A stretch of DNA of 47,337 bases from an uncultured Alphaproteobacteria bacterium. GTDB lineage: Bacteria > Pseudomonadota > Alphaproteobacteria > HIMB59 > GCA-002718135. The DNA is taken from the NCBI GenBank assembly GCA_902586695.1, contig CACIIL010000008.1:1-47337 (forward strand), read 5' to 3'. This document shows positions 25,106 through 34,535 of the stretch, piece after piece; within the stretch, counting starts at the first letter, position 1, and each line of letters opens with the position of its first letter. Below the pieces are notes generated by a model, which was not told the DNA's origin, did not search any database, and saw nothing but the letters and a program-made list of their open reading frames with translations. Both the position numbers and the translations under genes were made by a program.

Positions 25106-25935
25106 TAATCACGTAACAAATCATTAATAGAAGTTTTAGATCTTGTTTTTTCATCAACTTGTTTGATTATTACCGCACAATTTAATGAAGGAGCACTTGG
25201 ATTGTTTTTATCTGGTAATGAACCAGGTACCAAAACTGAATAAGGAGGTATTTTTCCATAAGTTATTTCTCCAGTATTTCTATCAACAATTTTTGTTGAT
25301 TGTCCTATGTACATCCCCATACTAATTACTGATCCTTCACCTACTATAACTCCTTCAACAACTTCAGACATTGCTCCTAAAAAAACATTATCTTCAATAA
25401 TAGTGGGCAAAGCTTGAGCTGGCTCTAAAACTCCACCAACCCCACTTCCTGCTGAAATATGACAGTTTTTTCCAATTTGGCAGCATGACCCTGCTCTCGA
25501 AAATGTATCCATCATTGTTCCTGATCCAATATAAGCCCCTGTGTTTACAAAGCATGGCATTAAAACAACATTTTTAGCAATGTAGGAACCTTTTCTTACA
25601 GGTGAATTTGGTACCATTCTGAAACCAGCTTTTTCAAATTCATTTTTAGTCCATCCTGCGGTTTTCCCTTTAAGAAGATGGGCTTTATCATACCATGAAC
25701 TGTAGGGCCCTGACAAAGCTTCCATATTATGAATTCTAAAACTCAACATAATTGCTTTTTTTATGTACTGATGAGTAATCCATTCTGAATTCAACTTTTC
25801 TGCTACACGTATTTTACCTTCATCTAAATCTTCAATAATTTGATCAACTGCATTTAGTATTGAGGCATCAGAATTTTGATTAATATCTTCTTTATTTTCC
25901 CAAGCATCATTGATTATTTTTTCTAATTCTTTCAT
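25105..25935 (-). CDS. dapD: Tetrahydrodipicolinate N-succinyltransferase
   Basis: 276 residues, usual length. An N-terminal helical domain is followed by a left-handed beta-helix of hexapeptide repeats (about 105-240) with GAYIGSGTMMDTFSRAGSCCQIG and a C-terminal KNNPSAPSLNCAVIIK. It adds succinate to tetrahydrodipicolinate in the succinylase branch of lysine/diaminopimelate synthesis, two steps before DapE. It overlaps the HAD gene by 4 bases and dapE by 1. Confidence 0.96.
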   Translation of the reverse strand: MKELEKIINDAWENKEDINQNSDASILNAVDQIIEDLDEGKIRVAEKLNSEWITHQYIKKAIMLSFRIHNMEALSGPYSSWYDKAHLLKGKTAGWTKNEFEKAGFRMVPNSPVRKGSYIAKNVVLMPCFVNTGAYIGSGTMMDTFSRAGSCCQIGKNCHISAGSGVGGVLEPAQALPTIIEDNVFLGAMSEVVEGVIVGEGSVISMGMYIGQSTKIVDRNTGEITYGKIPPYSVLVPGSLPDKNNPSAPSLNCAVIIKQVDEKTRSKTSINDLLRD

Positions 25936-26609
25936 ATATTCCCCTTGTTAACTTTTTCTAAAAATAAATGCAAATTAGTAGTTGTAAAATCTAAAAATTT
26001 TTTTGATGATTTAATATCGTCACTGAAATTCTCATAACCTGCATCAATCCAAATTGATGTAAAACCTACATTTTTAGCTGGAACTAAATTTTTTGCAATA
26101 TCATCAAACATAGCAGAAGAATTTGGATTCAAATTATATTTTTTTATAATTTCTTCATAAGGCTTTATTTCAGGTTTTGGAACATAATTTGCCATTTTAA
26201 TATCAAATATTTCATCAAAAAAATTCGATAATTCAAGTCTATCCAAAACTGAAAGTGCGTGTTGCATATTAGCATTTGTGTAAATAATTTTTCTTCCACT
26301 AAGTTTTTTTAATTCTTTATTTAGTTGATGATTTGGACCAACAATTGAATAGTCTAATTTATGAACTTCAGCTAAAAAATGATCAGGATTAACTCCATGA
26401 TTATCCATCATTCCTCTAAGAGTTGTTCCGTGTTCTTTATAGTAACTTCTTTGTATTTTTTTGGCTTCATCAATACTTATATTTAAATAAGATGACACAT
26501 ACTTGCCCATCAAATCATGAACCTGTTGAAAAATACCACTATCAGCGGAGTATAATGTATTATCAAGATCAAAAATCCATGTATTAATTCGTGATTGTAA
26601 TTTGCTCAT
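25932..26609 (-). CDS. HAD-superfamily hydrolase, pyrimidine 5'-nucleotidase type
   Basis: 225 residues. Motif I is FDLDNTLY (nucleophile Asp14, acid Asp16), motif II is IIYTNAN, motif III the Lys in PKPEIKPY, motif IV MFDDIAKN. The order and the tail match the pyrimidine 5'-nucleotidase / YjjG-like group common next to argB and dapD in alphaproteobacteria. The physiological substrate is unknown. It starts 2 bases after the argB stop. Confidence 0.85.
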   Translation of the reverse strand: MSKLQSRINTWIFDLDNTLYSADSGIFQQVHDLMGKYVSSYLNISIDEAKKIQRSYYKEHGTTLRGMMDNHGVNPDHFLAEVHKLDYSIVGPNHQLNKELKKLSGRKIIYTNANMQHALSVLDRLELSNFFDEIFDIKMANYVPKPEIKPYEEIIKKYNLNPNSSAMFDDIAKNLVPAKNVGFTSIWIDAGYENFSDDIKSSKKFLDFTTTNLHLFLEKVNKGNI

Positions 26610-26611
26610 AT

Positions 26612-27523
26612 TTAAGAATAAATTTGTGTACCAATTCCATGTTCGGTAAATAATTCCAAAACTAGAGAATGAGGTATTCTACCATCTAAAATAGTTGATT
26701 TATTAACTCCATTTTTCATTGCTTCTATACATGTTAAAATTTTAGGTTTCATACCTCCTATAATGAATTTTTCATCTATTATTTCAATAGCATTATTAAG
26801 ACTTAATGACGAAATTAAATTATTATCCTCATCTAATACACCAGCCACATCTGTTAAAAGCAATAATTTACTTGCTTTTAACTTACCTGCAATAAAACCT
26901 GCTGCTGTATCAGCATTAATATTGAATATGTTGTTATTTTTATCAATTCCTAAAGGAGCAATAACTGGAATTTCACCTTTAATAATATGATTCTTAATAA
27001 GATCAGTGTTTACATTAGTTGGTTGACCAACAAAACCAATATCAACTATTTTTTCAATATTTGAATCTGATCCTTTTATTTCTAATTTTAGCTTTGTTGC
27101 ACTCAAAAGATTATTTTGATTTCCAGCAAGTCCAACTGCTTTTCCACCCGATTCACTAATTGCTTTTACAATCTCAGTATTTATTTCATTAGTTAATACA
27201 TCCTCAACAACCTTTATTGTCTCATTATCAGTTACTCTCAAACCTTCAACAAATCTTGAAGAAATATCTTTTGATTTTAATTTTTCTTCTATTTGTGGTC
27301 CGCCTCCATGAACTACAACTGGAAATATTCCAACTTCTTTCATTAATCCAATATCCTTAGCAAAACTTTTTGAAAGTTTAGGATTGCCCATAGCATGACC
27401 TCCATATTTGATAACAATAATGTCTCCACTATGTTGTCTTATAAATGGTAAAGCTTCAACTAAAGTAGAAGCTTTGTGAATAAAATATGCTTGATCACTT
27501 TCTGATAAAAAATCGAATTTCAT
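26612..27523 (-). CDS. argB: Acetylglutamate kinase
   Basis: 303 residues. KYGGHAMGN and VVHGGGPQI bind substrate and ATP phosphate, and LLLLTDVAGVLDEDN and GGMKPK are later landmarks. It phosphorylates N-acetylglutamate, the second step of arginine synthesis, and is usually the feedback-controlled one. It overlaps engB by 1 base. The yidC-engB-argB order is a standard alphaproteobacterial one. Confidence 0.96.
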   Translation of the reverse strand: MKFDFLSESDQAYFIHKASTLVEALPFIRQHSGDIIVIKYGGHAMGNPKLSKSFAKDIGLMKEVGIFPVVVHGGGPQIEEKLKSKDISSRFVEGLRVTDNETIKVVEDVLTNEINTEIVKAISESGGKAVGLAGNQNNLLSATKLKLEIKGSDSNIEKIVDIGFVGQPTNVNTDLIKNHIIKGEIPVIAPLGIDKNNNIFNINADTAAGFIAGKLKASKLLLLTDVAGVLDEDNNLISSLSLNNAIEIIDEKFIIGGMKPKILTCIEAMKNGVNKSTILDGRIPHSLVLELFTEHGIGTQIYS

Positions 27524-28146
27524 TATTCCTTTGATAAAGTATAAATATCTCTTTGGATATCAATTATTCCTTGAAATTTTTTTGTACTTGTAAAAAAAAA
27601 GCTATTAAAAAATTTTTTGTAAGATTTCATCAAACTTCCAATAGAATGTTCTAAATCTGATAAGTAGGACTTTGAACATTTATCAACTTTTGTAAAAATA
27701 ATTGAAAACATTCTATCTGAGTTACTTAATAAATCTAACATATCAATATCACTATTCTTAATACCTACTTTAGAATCAATTAAAACATAAGTACGAATAA
27801 GGTTTATTTGATTTTCAATATATTCTTGAATCAGAATACTAAGATTATCTCTCATCACTTTTGAAATTCTTGCATATCCATAACCAGGTAAATCAACAAG
27901 ATTAATATTTTGGTTAATTAAAAAAATATTTATAGATTGGGTTCTCCCAGGAGTTTTACTAGTTTTTGCTAAGTTTTTTGTTCTTGTTAAAGCATTAATT
28001 ATACTTGATTTACCAACATTAGAACGACCAACAAAACAGCATTCATTTACATTTTCAATTTGTTTAATATCTTTGTATGATTCAAAGGATCCAATAAATT
28101 TATTATTTTTAAAAAAATTGTTTAAAGCTTTACTTCCATTAGACAT
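27523..28146 (-). CDS. engB: Ribosome biogenesis GTP-binding protein EngB/YihA
   Basis: 207 residues. G1 is GRSNVGKSS, G2 region TPGRTQSIN, G3 DLPGYGYA and G4 TKVDK. The GTPase helps assemble the large ribosomal subunit. It overlaps yidC by 8 bases and argB by 1 base. Confidence 0.95.
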   Translation of the reverse strand: MSNGSKALNNFFKNNKFIGSFESYKDIKQIENVNECCFVGRSNVGKSSIINALTRTKNLAKTSKTPGRTQSINIFLINQNINLVDLPGYGYARISKVMRDNLSILIQEYIENQINLIRTYVLIDSKVGIKNSDIDMLDLLSNSDRMFSIIFTKVDKCSKSYLSDLEHSIGSLMKSYKKFFNSFFFTSTKKFQGIIDIQRDIYTLSKE

Positions 28147-29866
28147 TTTTTGCGAGTATCTTTCTTTGTATAAACCACTGTTGAGCTATAGAAAGAATAT
28201 TATTTACTGACCAGTATAAGACCAAACCTGCGGCAAAACCTGCTAATACAAATGTAAAAACAAATGGAAGCAAGGCAAATATTTTAGCTTGTGTTGGATC
28301 AGCTGGTGCTGGATTTAATTTTTGTTGTAACCACATGGTAAGACCCATTATGATTGGCAATACACCAATATTAATAATTGATAAGATACCAGGTACATCC
28401 CAGGAAATTAAGCCAAAGAGGGTTAAAATTCCCAGTGGGTCAGGCGCCGATAAATCATGTATCCATCCATAAAATGGAGCATGATACATTTCAATTGTAA
28501 CAAAAAGTACTTTATATAAAGAAAAAAATATTGGAATTTGAACAAGTATAGGCAGACAACCTGCTACTGGATTTGCTCCTTCTCTTTTATACAAAGCCAT
28601 TAATTCCTGTTGCATTTTTTGACGATCATTTGGATAAGTTTCTTTAAGTCTTTGCATTTCAGGCTGAAGTTTTTTCATTTTTGCCATTGACTTGAAAGAC
28701 GCATGTGCCAATGGAAAAAGAATTAGACGCATTAATATTGTAAAAGCAATTATAGCTAAACCGAAGTTTCCAACATAACTATAGAACCAATTAATAGCAT
28801 ATGAAATTGGTTTAGTTAAAAATGCAAACCAGCCCCAGTCTATTGCATCTGTAAATCTTGGTATTGATAATTGTTTTGAATAGTTATTTAAGATATCTAA
28901 ATTTTTAGCTCCTGCAAAAATTTGTCCATTATATGTAATTGACTCACCAGGTAATACCTTAAATACTTGTCCTACATATCCAGCTCTATAACTATCACGA
29001 CCATTATTTCCGTGTCTGTAATTTACATTAATTGGTTCATTTGGATCAGGAATTAAAACTGACATCCAATATTTATCAGTAAATCCTAACCAACCTCCTT
29101 GAGTTTTTACATCACAATAAGAATCTTTTGTTGAAATATTTGAATTACAATCATCTAATAAATCATCATAATTTTTTTCAAGAAGTTCATCATTTGTTAG
29201 ACTAATTAAACCTTCATGTAATATGAAAAAGTTAATTGTTTTTGGTGTATTGATTCTTTTTATTAAGCGATAAGGATAAATTTCTAGATTAGTAGAACTA
29301 TTATTTATAACTTGTTGAGATACAGAGAACATATAATTATTATCAATAGATAAATTAATTAAAAAAGTTATATTTTCTTTATTTGTCCAACTTAAAATTA
29401 CTGGTGAATTAGGAGATAGAGTTGAAGAATTTGTTAACCATTTAGTTTCTAAATTAGGCAATTCTATTTTTTTGCTTTTTAACTCTTTCCAACCAAATTC
29501 TATATAATAAGGGTTTGAGGTGCCATCTGGTGAAAATAAATCTATATTATTTGAATTCTCATCAAGACTTTCCTTATAATTTGATAGTGTTAAATCATCT
29601 AAGATTGCTCCTGTTAAATTTATAGAACCTTTTACTGAGGGAGTTTCTATATTTACTCTTTTGCTAGATATAAGGACATCTTCTTTATGTTTAACAATTT
29701 CTAGAATATTATTTTTTTGATCATCAATTGAGGCAGCTGGGGCTATGATTTCATCTTCTGTTTCTCTAATTGGTTCAGTGATTGTAGTTGGAAAAAGCAG
29801 TTGAAAAAATACAATGATTGCTATGGAAATTGCAATTGCTAAATATAAGTTTTTTTGCTCGTTCAT
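28139..29866 (-). CDS. yidC: Membrane protein insertase YidC
   Basis: 575 residues, the long Gram-negative form. An N-terminal span (about 6-25) is followed by a large periplasmic beta domain, then the conserved membrane domain starting near residue 345, with MKKLQPEMQRLKETYPNDRQ (cytoplasmic helical hairpin), NPVAGCLPILVQIPIFFSLY and WLQQKLNP. It inserts proteins into the inner membrane, alone or with SecYEG. Together with SRP RNA in this window it serves the same targeting route. It starts 2 bases after yidD. Confidence 0.96.
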   Translation of the reverse strand: MNEQKNLYLAIAISIAIIVFFQLLFPTTITEPIRETEDEIIAPAASIDDQKNNILEIVKHKEDVLISSKRVNIETPSVKGSINLTGAILDDLTLSNYKESLDENSNNIDLFSPDGTSNPYYIEFGWKELKSKKIELPNLETKWLTNSSTLSPNSPVILSWTNKENITFLINLSIDNNYMFSVSQQVINNSSTNLEIYPYRLIKRINTPKTINFFILHEGLISLTNDELLEKNYDDLLDDCNSNISTKDSYCDVKTQGGWLGFTDKYWMSVLIPDPNEPINVNYRHGNNGRDSYRAGYVGQVFKVLPGESITYNGQIFAGAKNLDILNNYSKQLSIPRFTDAIDWGWFAFLTKPISYAINWFYSYVGNFGLAIIAFTILMRLILFPLAHASFKSMAKMKKLQPEMQRLKETYPNDRQKMQQELMALYKREGANPVAGCLPILVQIPIFFSLYKVLFVTIEMYHAPFYGWIHDLSAPDPLGILTLFGLISWDVPGILSIINIGVLPIIMGLTMWLQQKLNPAPADPTQAKIFALLPFVFTFVLAGFAAGLVLYWSVNNILSIAQQWFIQRKILAKNV

Positions 29867-29868
29867 TT

Positions 29869-30111
29869 TTATTTTTTTAAATCTTTTGATGGTATTGGAT
29901 CATATCCATGGCCTCCCCAAGGATGACATCTTGCTATTCTTTTTATAGTTAATATAATACCTTTAATTAAACCATGTGATTTTAAAGACTCAATCGCGTA
30001 CTCAGAGCAAGTAGGTAAAAAACGACAATTGCTTCGTAAGATAGGAGAGATTATAAGTTGATAAACTTTAATTATTATTAGTAATGGAAATATTATTATT
30101 TTATTTAACAT
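29869..30111 (-). CDS. yidD: Membrane protein insertion efficiency factor YidD
   Basis: 80 residues. CRFLPTCSEYAIESLKSHG and RCHPWGGHGYDPIP are the family hallmark with conserved cysteines. The small membrane-bound protein assists YidC-dependent insertion. It overlaps rnpA by 11 bases in the classic rpmH-rnpA-yidD-yidC order. Confidence 0.95.
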   Translation of the reverse strand: MLNKIIIFPLLIIIKVYQLIISPILRSNCRFLPTCSEYAIESLKSHGLIKGIILTIKRIARCHPWGGHGYDPIPSKDLKK

Positions 30112-30433
30112 TAATACTTTGTTCTAACTCCTCTAATAAGTCTATAAAATTTGCTTCTAATATTGATGGTTTGGCTATTAACACAAAATAAGTATTTATT
30201 TTACCTTTAATCAATATTTTTTTTGCCAATTCCCTCATTATTCTTTTCGCCTTATTTCTTTTAACAGCATTACCTATTTTTTTTGTAGCTGTGTAACCTA
30301 CTCCAATTTTGTTATTTAAATCCTGGTCAGATAGCCTTTGAATATTCATATTTTTACTACGTATAAAGATGCCTTTGTTTTTTATATGAACAAATGTTGC
30401 TCTTTTTTTGATTGTATATAAATTTAGGGCCAT
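30101..30433 (-). CDS. rnpA: Ribonuclease P protein component
   Basis: 110 residues. The basic signature GNAVKRNKAKRIMRELAKK (variant of the RNR motif) is near residue 54. The protein helps the RNase P RNA to cut 5' leaders from pre-tRNAs. It starts 9 bases after the rpmH stop codon. Confidence 0.93.
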   Translation of the reverse strand: MALNLYTIKKRATFVHIKNKGIFIRSKNMNIQRLSDQDLNNKIGVGYTATKKIGNAVKRNKAKRIMRELAKKILIKGKINTYFVLIAKPSILEANFIDLLEELEQSINVK

Positions 30434-30442
30434 AAGGCCAAA

Positions 30443-30577
30443 TTAAGCGCTAAGTTGAGCTCTTCCTTTTGCACGACGACGGTTTATAATTTGTCTACCA
30501 GCTTTAGTTGCCATTCTTGCACGAAAACCATGTCTTCGCTTTCTGATTAATTTACTCGGTTGATATGTTCTTTTCAT
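30443..30577 (-). CDS. rpmH: 50S ribosomal protein L34
   Basis: Reading the reverse strand from ATG at 30577 gives 44 residues beginning [20 protein letters not shown] and continuing through [18 protein letters not shown] to a TAA at 30445-30443. This is a full-length L34, a basic protein of the large ribosomal subunit. It heads the rpmH-rnpA-yidD-yidC-engB-argB string. Confidence 0.97.
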   Translation of the reverse strand: MKRTYQPSKLIRKRRHGFRARMATKAGRQIINRRRAKGRAQLSA

Positions 30578-30610
30578 AATATCTTATTTTTTTAGCCCTA
30601 TTACGAATTG

Positions 30611-30638
30611 ATTGTATATAAGTCAAATATATACTCAA
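30611..30638 (-). promoter_or_regulatory. Candidate promoter of the rpmH operon
   Basis: On the minus strand TTGAGT (30638-30633) and TACAAT (30616-30611) are spaced by 16 bases. The predicted start is about 27 bases before the rpmH ATG. An overlapping alternative uses TTGACT with a 17-base spacer and a poorer -10. A strong promoter is expected for a ribosomal protein gene. Confidence 0.45.
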
Positions 30639-30735
30639 AAAAATAAGAAAATATTTAAAATGTATAAAAAATTACTGAAATATTGGGATATTTAAAGAAA
30701 AAATTTACGTTTAATTAATATAATTATATTTTTTG

Positions 30736-31344
30736 TTAAGGGATAAGCCAATCAAAAATTGGATTAATATCTTTGAATGTAATTTTCAATCTTCTGTGCC
30801 CATTGGCAGAAAGATAAAGCCAGTCGATTAGCTTTATATGATTTTCTATCACTGTAAAATTTTTATATCCTTCTTCGCTTTCATCTTTTGTTGGTTCTTT
30901 ACCTTTTAAACTTTTAGGGATGCCATCTTCAGGTTGATTTGTAATGGAACTAGGAGATTTTTTAGTTAAATAACATTTTCTGCTGTATAATTTTGTATTT
31001 TCCCACATTTCTTTACAAATGTGATTCTGGTTATTAATCGTTGAGGCAGTTTGTATACGTAATTGTATTTTTAATTTCTCATCATAGAAAACAAATAGAG
31101 AATTGTTATTTTTTTTAAGACTATTAACTTTAGGTGATCTAAAATCAGTATGAAAATTTAATATCATTTTTTTAGAATCAAATTTACGTAAAACTACTAT
31201 TCTTGAATCAATTGATCTTTGCTGATCTATATTGGAAAATATAGGAGTATGGAATCCATGTCTTCTATCTTTAACACCTATATTTAGATTTTTTTTAATA
31301 TCTTCAAATATTTCATAAGTATTTTCTTTTGAAGAAGTCGACAT
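30736..31344 (-). CDS. Pyridoxamine 5'-phosphate oxidase-family flavoprotein
   Basis: 202 residues with the FMN-binding split-barrel layout: RIVVLRKFDSKKMILNFHTD and the SPK segment (phosphate contacts) in the N-terminal half, and a C-terminal WLYLSANGHRRLKI strand. This matches the PPOX family and the branch related to Alr4036, not PdxH itself; substrate unknown. It has a gap of 158 bases to rpmH with no gene in it, and is divergent from the CCA enzyme gene (41-base gap). Confidence 0.75.
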   Translation of the reverse strand: MSTSSKENTYEIFEDIKKNLNIGVKDRRHGFHTPIFSNIDQQRSIDSRIVVLRKFDSKKMILNFHTDFRSPKVNSLKKNNNSLFVFYDEKLKIQLRIQTASTINNQNHICKEMWENTKLYSRKCYLTKKSPSSITNQPEDGIPKSLKGKEPTKDESEEGYKNFTVIENHIKLIDWLYLSANGHRRLKITFKDINPIFDWLIP

Positions 31345-31385
31345 AATTCATGTAATATAAATTGTTTTAGAAAAATAGCTAGCTA

Positions 31386-32180
31386 ATGAATAATAATAAA
31401 ATGTTAGATTTATTAAATAAGGATCATGTAAGATTTTTATTTAGTATATTTGAAAACACTAATTCAGAAATTCGTTTGGTAGGAGGAAGTATTAGAGATT
31501 CTATTTTGGGAAAAGAAATAATTGATATTGATACTGCAACTCCTCTTGAACCTGATAACATAATACATTTGCTGAAAAAAAATAATATTGAATATGATGA
31601 TTTTGCATTGCAATATGGTTCTATAGTTTCCTATCCTTTTAATAAGAAAATTCAAATAACTTCTTTGAGAGAGGATATTAATCAAATTGGGAGACATACT
31701 TCAGTAATTTATACAAATGATTGGAAAAAAGATGCGGCAAGAAGAGATTTTAGTTTTAATGCAATATATCTTGGAAAGGACAAAAATATATTTGATTATT
31801 ATCAAGGAATAAAAGATTTAAAAAATAAAAAAGTTAAATTTATAGGTGCAATTGAAGACAGAATAAAAGAAGATTATTTGAGAATATATAGATATTTTCG
31901 TTTTCTAGGTCTTTTTGATTTACCATCTATAAATTTTGAAGATCAACAAATTGTTGAAAAATATATTCATGAGTCTTTATTAGTTTTGACTAATGATGTT
32001 ATTAGGCAAGAAGTTTTAAAAATGTTTAATATGTCTTATCCTTTGAATTGTTTTTATCAATCAAATCAAAATCAAGTAAAGTACAAGTGGGTAGAGATAA
32101 TAAAAGAGCACTTTATTAGAACCAATTACGAACTTGGTTTATATAAATGTCTAAATAAAATTGATAATATAATAAATTAA
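31386..32180 (+). CDS. CCA tRNA nucleotidyltransferase / poly(A) polymerase family, short form
   Basis: Class II nucleotidyltransferase: the head domain has LVGGSIRDSILG, the catalytic DID in IDIDTAT, and the base-selecting region DAARRDFSFNAIY; the neck includes IKEDYLRIYRYFRF. At 264 residues it is far shorter than usual (about 380-420) and stops soon after NDVIRQEVLKMF, so most of the body and tail domains are missing. The convergent trmL gene starts 9 bases after, so no continuation exists in another frame. The family adds or repairs tRNA CCA ends; the tRNA-Ser fragment 1 in this window does encode CCA. Confidence 0.85.
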   Translation: MNNNKMLDLLNKDHVRFLFSIFENTNSEIRLVGGSIRDSILGKEIIDIDTATPLEPDNIIHLLKKNNIEYDDFALQYGSIVSYPFNKKIQITSLREDINQIGRHTSVIYTNDWKKDAARRDFSFNAIYLGKDKNIFDYYQGIKDLKNKKVKFIGAIEDRIKEDYLRIYRYFRFLGLFDLPSINFEDQQIVEKYIHESLLVLTNDVIRQEVLKMFNMSYPLNCFYQSNQNQVKYKWVEIIKEHFIRTNYELGLYKCLNKIDNIIN

Positions 32181-32189
32181 TTATTTAAT

Positions 32190-32642
32190 TTAAAATTGAT
32201 TTGTTTGTTTAAGTCCCTCACCTAATACTAATGCAACTGAGCTACTTAGATTGATTGATCTGACACCATCTTTCATAGGAATAGTTAGACGATAATCAGC
32301 TATCTTATGAATATTTTCAGGTACTCCTGCACTTTCTCTACCAAATAATAAAATATCAGATTTATGAAATTTAAATTTATAGTAACTTTTACTGCATTTT
32401 GTAGTCATTAAAATTAACCTAAAATTATTCTTTTTTACCCATTGATAAAAATTCTTCCAATCGATATGTCTTTTGTACTCTAGGTGATTAATATAATCCA
32501 TAGTGCTTCTTTTGAATTTTTTATCATCAAAAGTAAAGCCTGTAGGCTCAATAATATCTACTGGAATACCTAAACATGCCCCTAGTCTGAATATATTACC
32601 TGTGTTTTGGGGTATGTCAGGTTGATATAAAGCTATTCTCAC
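32190..32642 (-). CDS. trmL: tRNA (cytidine/uridine-2'-O-)-methyltransferase TrmL
   Basis: 150 residues, a minimal SPOUT methyltransferase with the trefoil knot: NTGNIFRLGACLGIPVDIIEP, LLFGRESAGVP and RSINLSSSVALVLGEGL. It methylates the wobble base of tRNA-Leu species. The convergent CCA enzyme also acts on tRNA. Confidence 0.93.
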   Translation of the reverse strand: MRIALYQPDIPQNTGNIFRLGACLGIPVDIIEPTGFTFDDKKFKRSTMDYINHLEYKRHIDWKNFYQWVKKNNFRLILMTTKCSKSYYKFKFHKSDILLFGRESAGVPENIHKIADYRLTIPMKDGVRSINLSSSVALVLGEGLKQTNQF

Positions 32643-32686
32643 AATTCTTTTCTACAGTATTATTATGATTGCGTCACGCTGGCACA

Positions 32687-32692
32687 TATAAT
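32687..32692 (+). promoter_or_regulatory. -10 box of the petABC operon
   Basis: A consensus TATAAT sits 44 bases before the petA ATG in the 94-base gap from trmL. A weak -35 (TTATGA at 32663-32668, 18-base spacer) is upstream. A start near 32699 would leave a leader of about 38 bases. Confidence 0.4.
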
Positions 32693-32736
32693 TTGGTATT
32701 TTTTTTCATATTTAAGTTATAAGAGAAAATCAATTT

Positions 32737-33264
32737 ATGGCAAAAAAACCCGATACTAAAAGAAGAGATTTTTTACAACTTAGTACCATTTCAATTGGAG
32801 CAGTTGGTACAGCTGCTTTTATTTGGCCTTTTATAAAAAGTATGAGTCCTGCTGAAGATACACTGGCTCTAGGAACAACGGAAGTTGATGTAAGTGAAAT
32901 TGAAGAGGGTCAAAGCATAACAGTAAAATGGAGAGGTAAGCCAGTCTTTATTCGAAAAAGAACCAAAATTGAGATTGAAGAGGCAAAATCAGTAAATATT
33001 TCAGATTTAAAACATCCTGAACAAGACGTTGATAGAGTTAAAAAAGAAGAATGGCTAGTTTTGGTAGGTGTTTGTACACATTTGGGATGTGTGCCACTAG
33101 GTCAAAAATTAACAGATACAAAAGGTGAATATAATGGTTGGTATTGTCCTTGTCACGGATCGCATTATGATACATCCGGAAGAATTAGAAAAGGACCCGC
33201 TCCCGAAAATTTACCAGTACCCCCATATTCTTTTTTAAACGAAACAACTATAAAGATTGGATAA
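32737..33264 (+). CDS. petA: Ubiquinol-cytochrome c reductase, Rieske iron-sulfur subunit
   Basis: 175 residues. A twin-arginine signal/anchor is visible ([17 protein letters not shown], membrane part about 15-34). The [2Fe-2S] cluster ligands lie in CTHLGCVP and CPCHGSHYD. The protein takes electrons from ubiquinol in the bc1 complex and passes them to cytochrome c1 in the periplasm. First gene of petABC, 2 bases before petB. Confidence 0.97.
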   Translation: MAKKPDTKRRDFLQLSTISIGAVGTAAFIWPFIKSMSPAEDTLALGTTEVDVSEIEEGQSITVKWRGKPVFIRKRTKIEIEEAKSVNISDLKHPEQDVDRVKKEEWLVLVGVCTHLGCVPLGQKLTDTKGEYNGWYCPCHGSHYDTSGRIRKGPAPENLPVPPYSFLNETTIKIG

Positions 33265-33266
33265 AC

Positions 33267-34532
33267 ATGAGTGGAAATTCTAAACATAGAAAATATAAAA
33301 ATCCTTTTTTAAATTGGATTGAATTTAGACTTCCAATAATTTCATACTTGGAAAGGGAATATGGTGAATATCCAATGCCTAAAAATTGTAATTATTTTTG
33401 GAGCTTTGGAGCTTTAGCAACAATTACACTTGTTGTTATGATTTTAAGCGGAATTTTTCTAGCAATGAATTATACACCTCATACTGACATGGCATTTGAT
33501 AGTGTAGAAAGAATTATGCGCGATGTCAATTTTGGTTGGCTTCTTCGTTATATTCATTCTAATGGGGCAGCCTTCTTTTTTATTATTGTTTATATTCACA
33601 TACTTCGAGGAATGTATTATGGCTCATATAAATATCCAAGAGAACTTAATTGGATACTTGGAGTGTTTATTTATCTTCTGATGATGGCTTCAGCATTTAT
33701 GGGATATGTTCTGCCTTGGGGACAAATGTCCTATTGGGGAGCAACAGTTATTACTAACTTATTTAGTGCTATACCCGTTATTGGTGAAGGATTAAAAATT
33801 TGGTTGTTAGGTGATTATACTGTTGGTAACGCAACTCTTAATAGGTTTTTTGCTTTGCACTATGTTTTGCCTTTTGTCATTTTAGGTGTTGTTGGTTTGC
33901 ATGTGGCAGCAGTTCATGTTCATGGATCAAATAACCCGGCAGGAATTGATATTAAATCAAAGAATGATACAGTAAGATTTTTTCCATATATGATTATGAA
34001 GGATGCTTTAGCAACTTGCGTGTTTGGTGTATTAATTTCTGCGGTAATATTTTTTGGACCTAACTTAATGGCTGAAGTTGATAATTATATACCTGCAGAT
34101 CCACTTGTCACTCCTGCACATATAGTTCCTAATTGGTATTTAGCTCCTTTCTATGCGATATTGAGAGCTATTCCAGATAAGTTAGGTGGAGTTGTCTTAA
34201 TGTTTGGATCCATTGTAATACTATTTGTACTTCCATGGTTAGATAGATCAAATGTTAGAAGTTGTAACTTTAGACCAATATATAAATGGTTTGTAATGCT
34301 ATTTTTTGTAAACTTTTTTATTCTTGGTTATGTAGGCATGTTACCAGCTGAAGGATTATACCTTTTAATAGCAAGAATAGGCCTTGTTTATTATTTTGGT
34401 TTTTTCTTAATTATAACTCCATTTATACATTTGGTCGAAACCCCAAAATCTCTTCCTATGGGCATTAGTGATGTTTATTTAGGAGCTGGAGAAAAAAAAC
34501 CAATTCTTACATCTCAAAAAGAGATTATTTAA
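33267..34532 (+). CDS. petB: Ubiquinol-cytochrome c reductase, cytochrome b subunit
   Basis: 421 residues with eight expected membrane spans. The haem ligands lie in two pairs of histidines, and the quinol-site motif is PADPLVTPAHIVPNWYLAPFY (contains the conserved PEW-like region as PNW). FMGYVLPWGQMSYWGATVITNL is the b-type signature at the quinol oxidation site. PNW instead of the common PEW is seen in some alphaproteobacterial relatives. It lies between petA and petC with 2- and 3-base gaps. Confidence 0.97.
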   Translation: MSGNSKHRKYKNPFLNWIEFRLPIISYLEREYGEYPMPKNCNYFWSFGALATITLVVMILSGIFLAMNYTPHTDMAFDSVERIMRDVNFGWLLRYIHSNGAAFFFIIVYIHILRGMYYGSYKYPRELNWILGVFIYLLMMASAFMGYVLPWGQMSYWGATVITNLFSAIPVIGEGLKIWLLGDYTVGNATLNRFFALHYVLPFVILGVVGLHVAAVHVHGSNNPAGIDIKSKNDTVRFFPYMIMKDALATCVFGVLISAVIFFGPNLMAEVDNYIPADPLVTPAHIVPNWYLAPFYAILRAIPDKLGGVVLMFGSIVILFVLPWLDRSNVRSCNFRPIYKWFVMLFFVNFFILGYVGMLPAEGLYLLIARIGLVYYFGFFLIITPFIHLVETPKSLPMGISDVYLGAGEKKPILTSQKEII

Positions 34533-34535
34533 CAT

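Noticed and set aside
32679-32698. TGGCAC near petA as a sigma-54 promoter
   Set aside because: No GC element at the required distance; a consensus TATAAT overlaps it and explains the site better.
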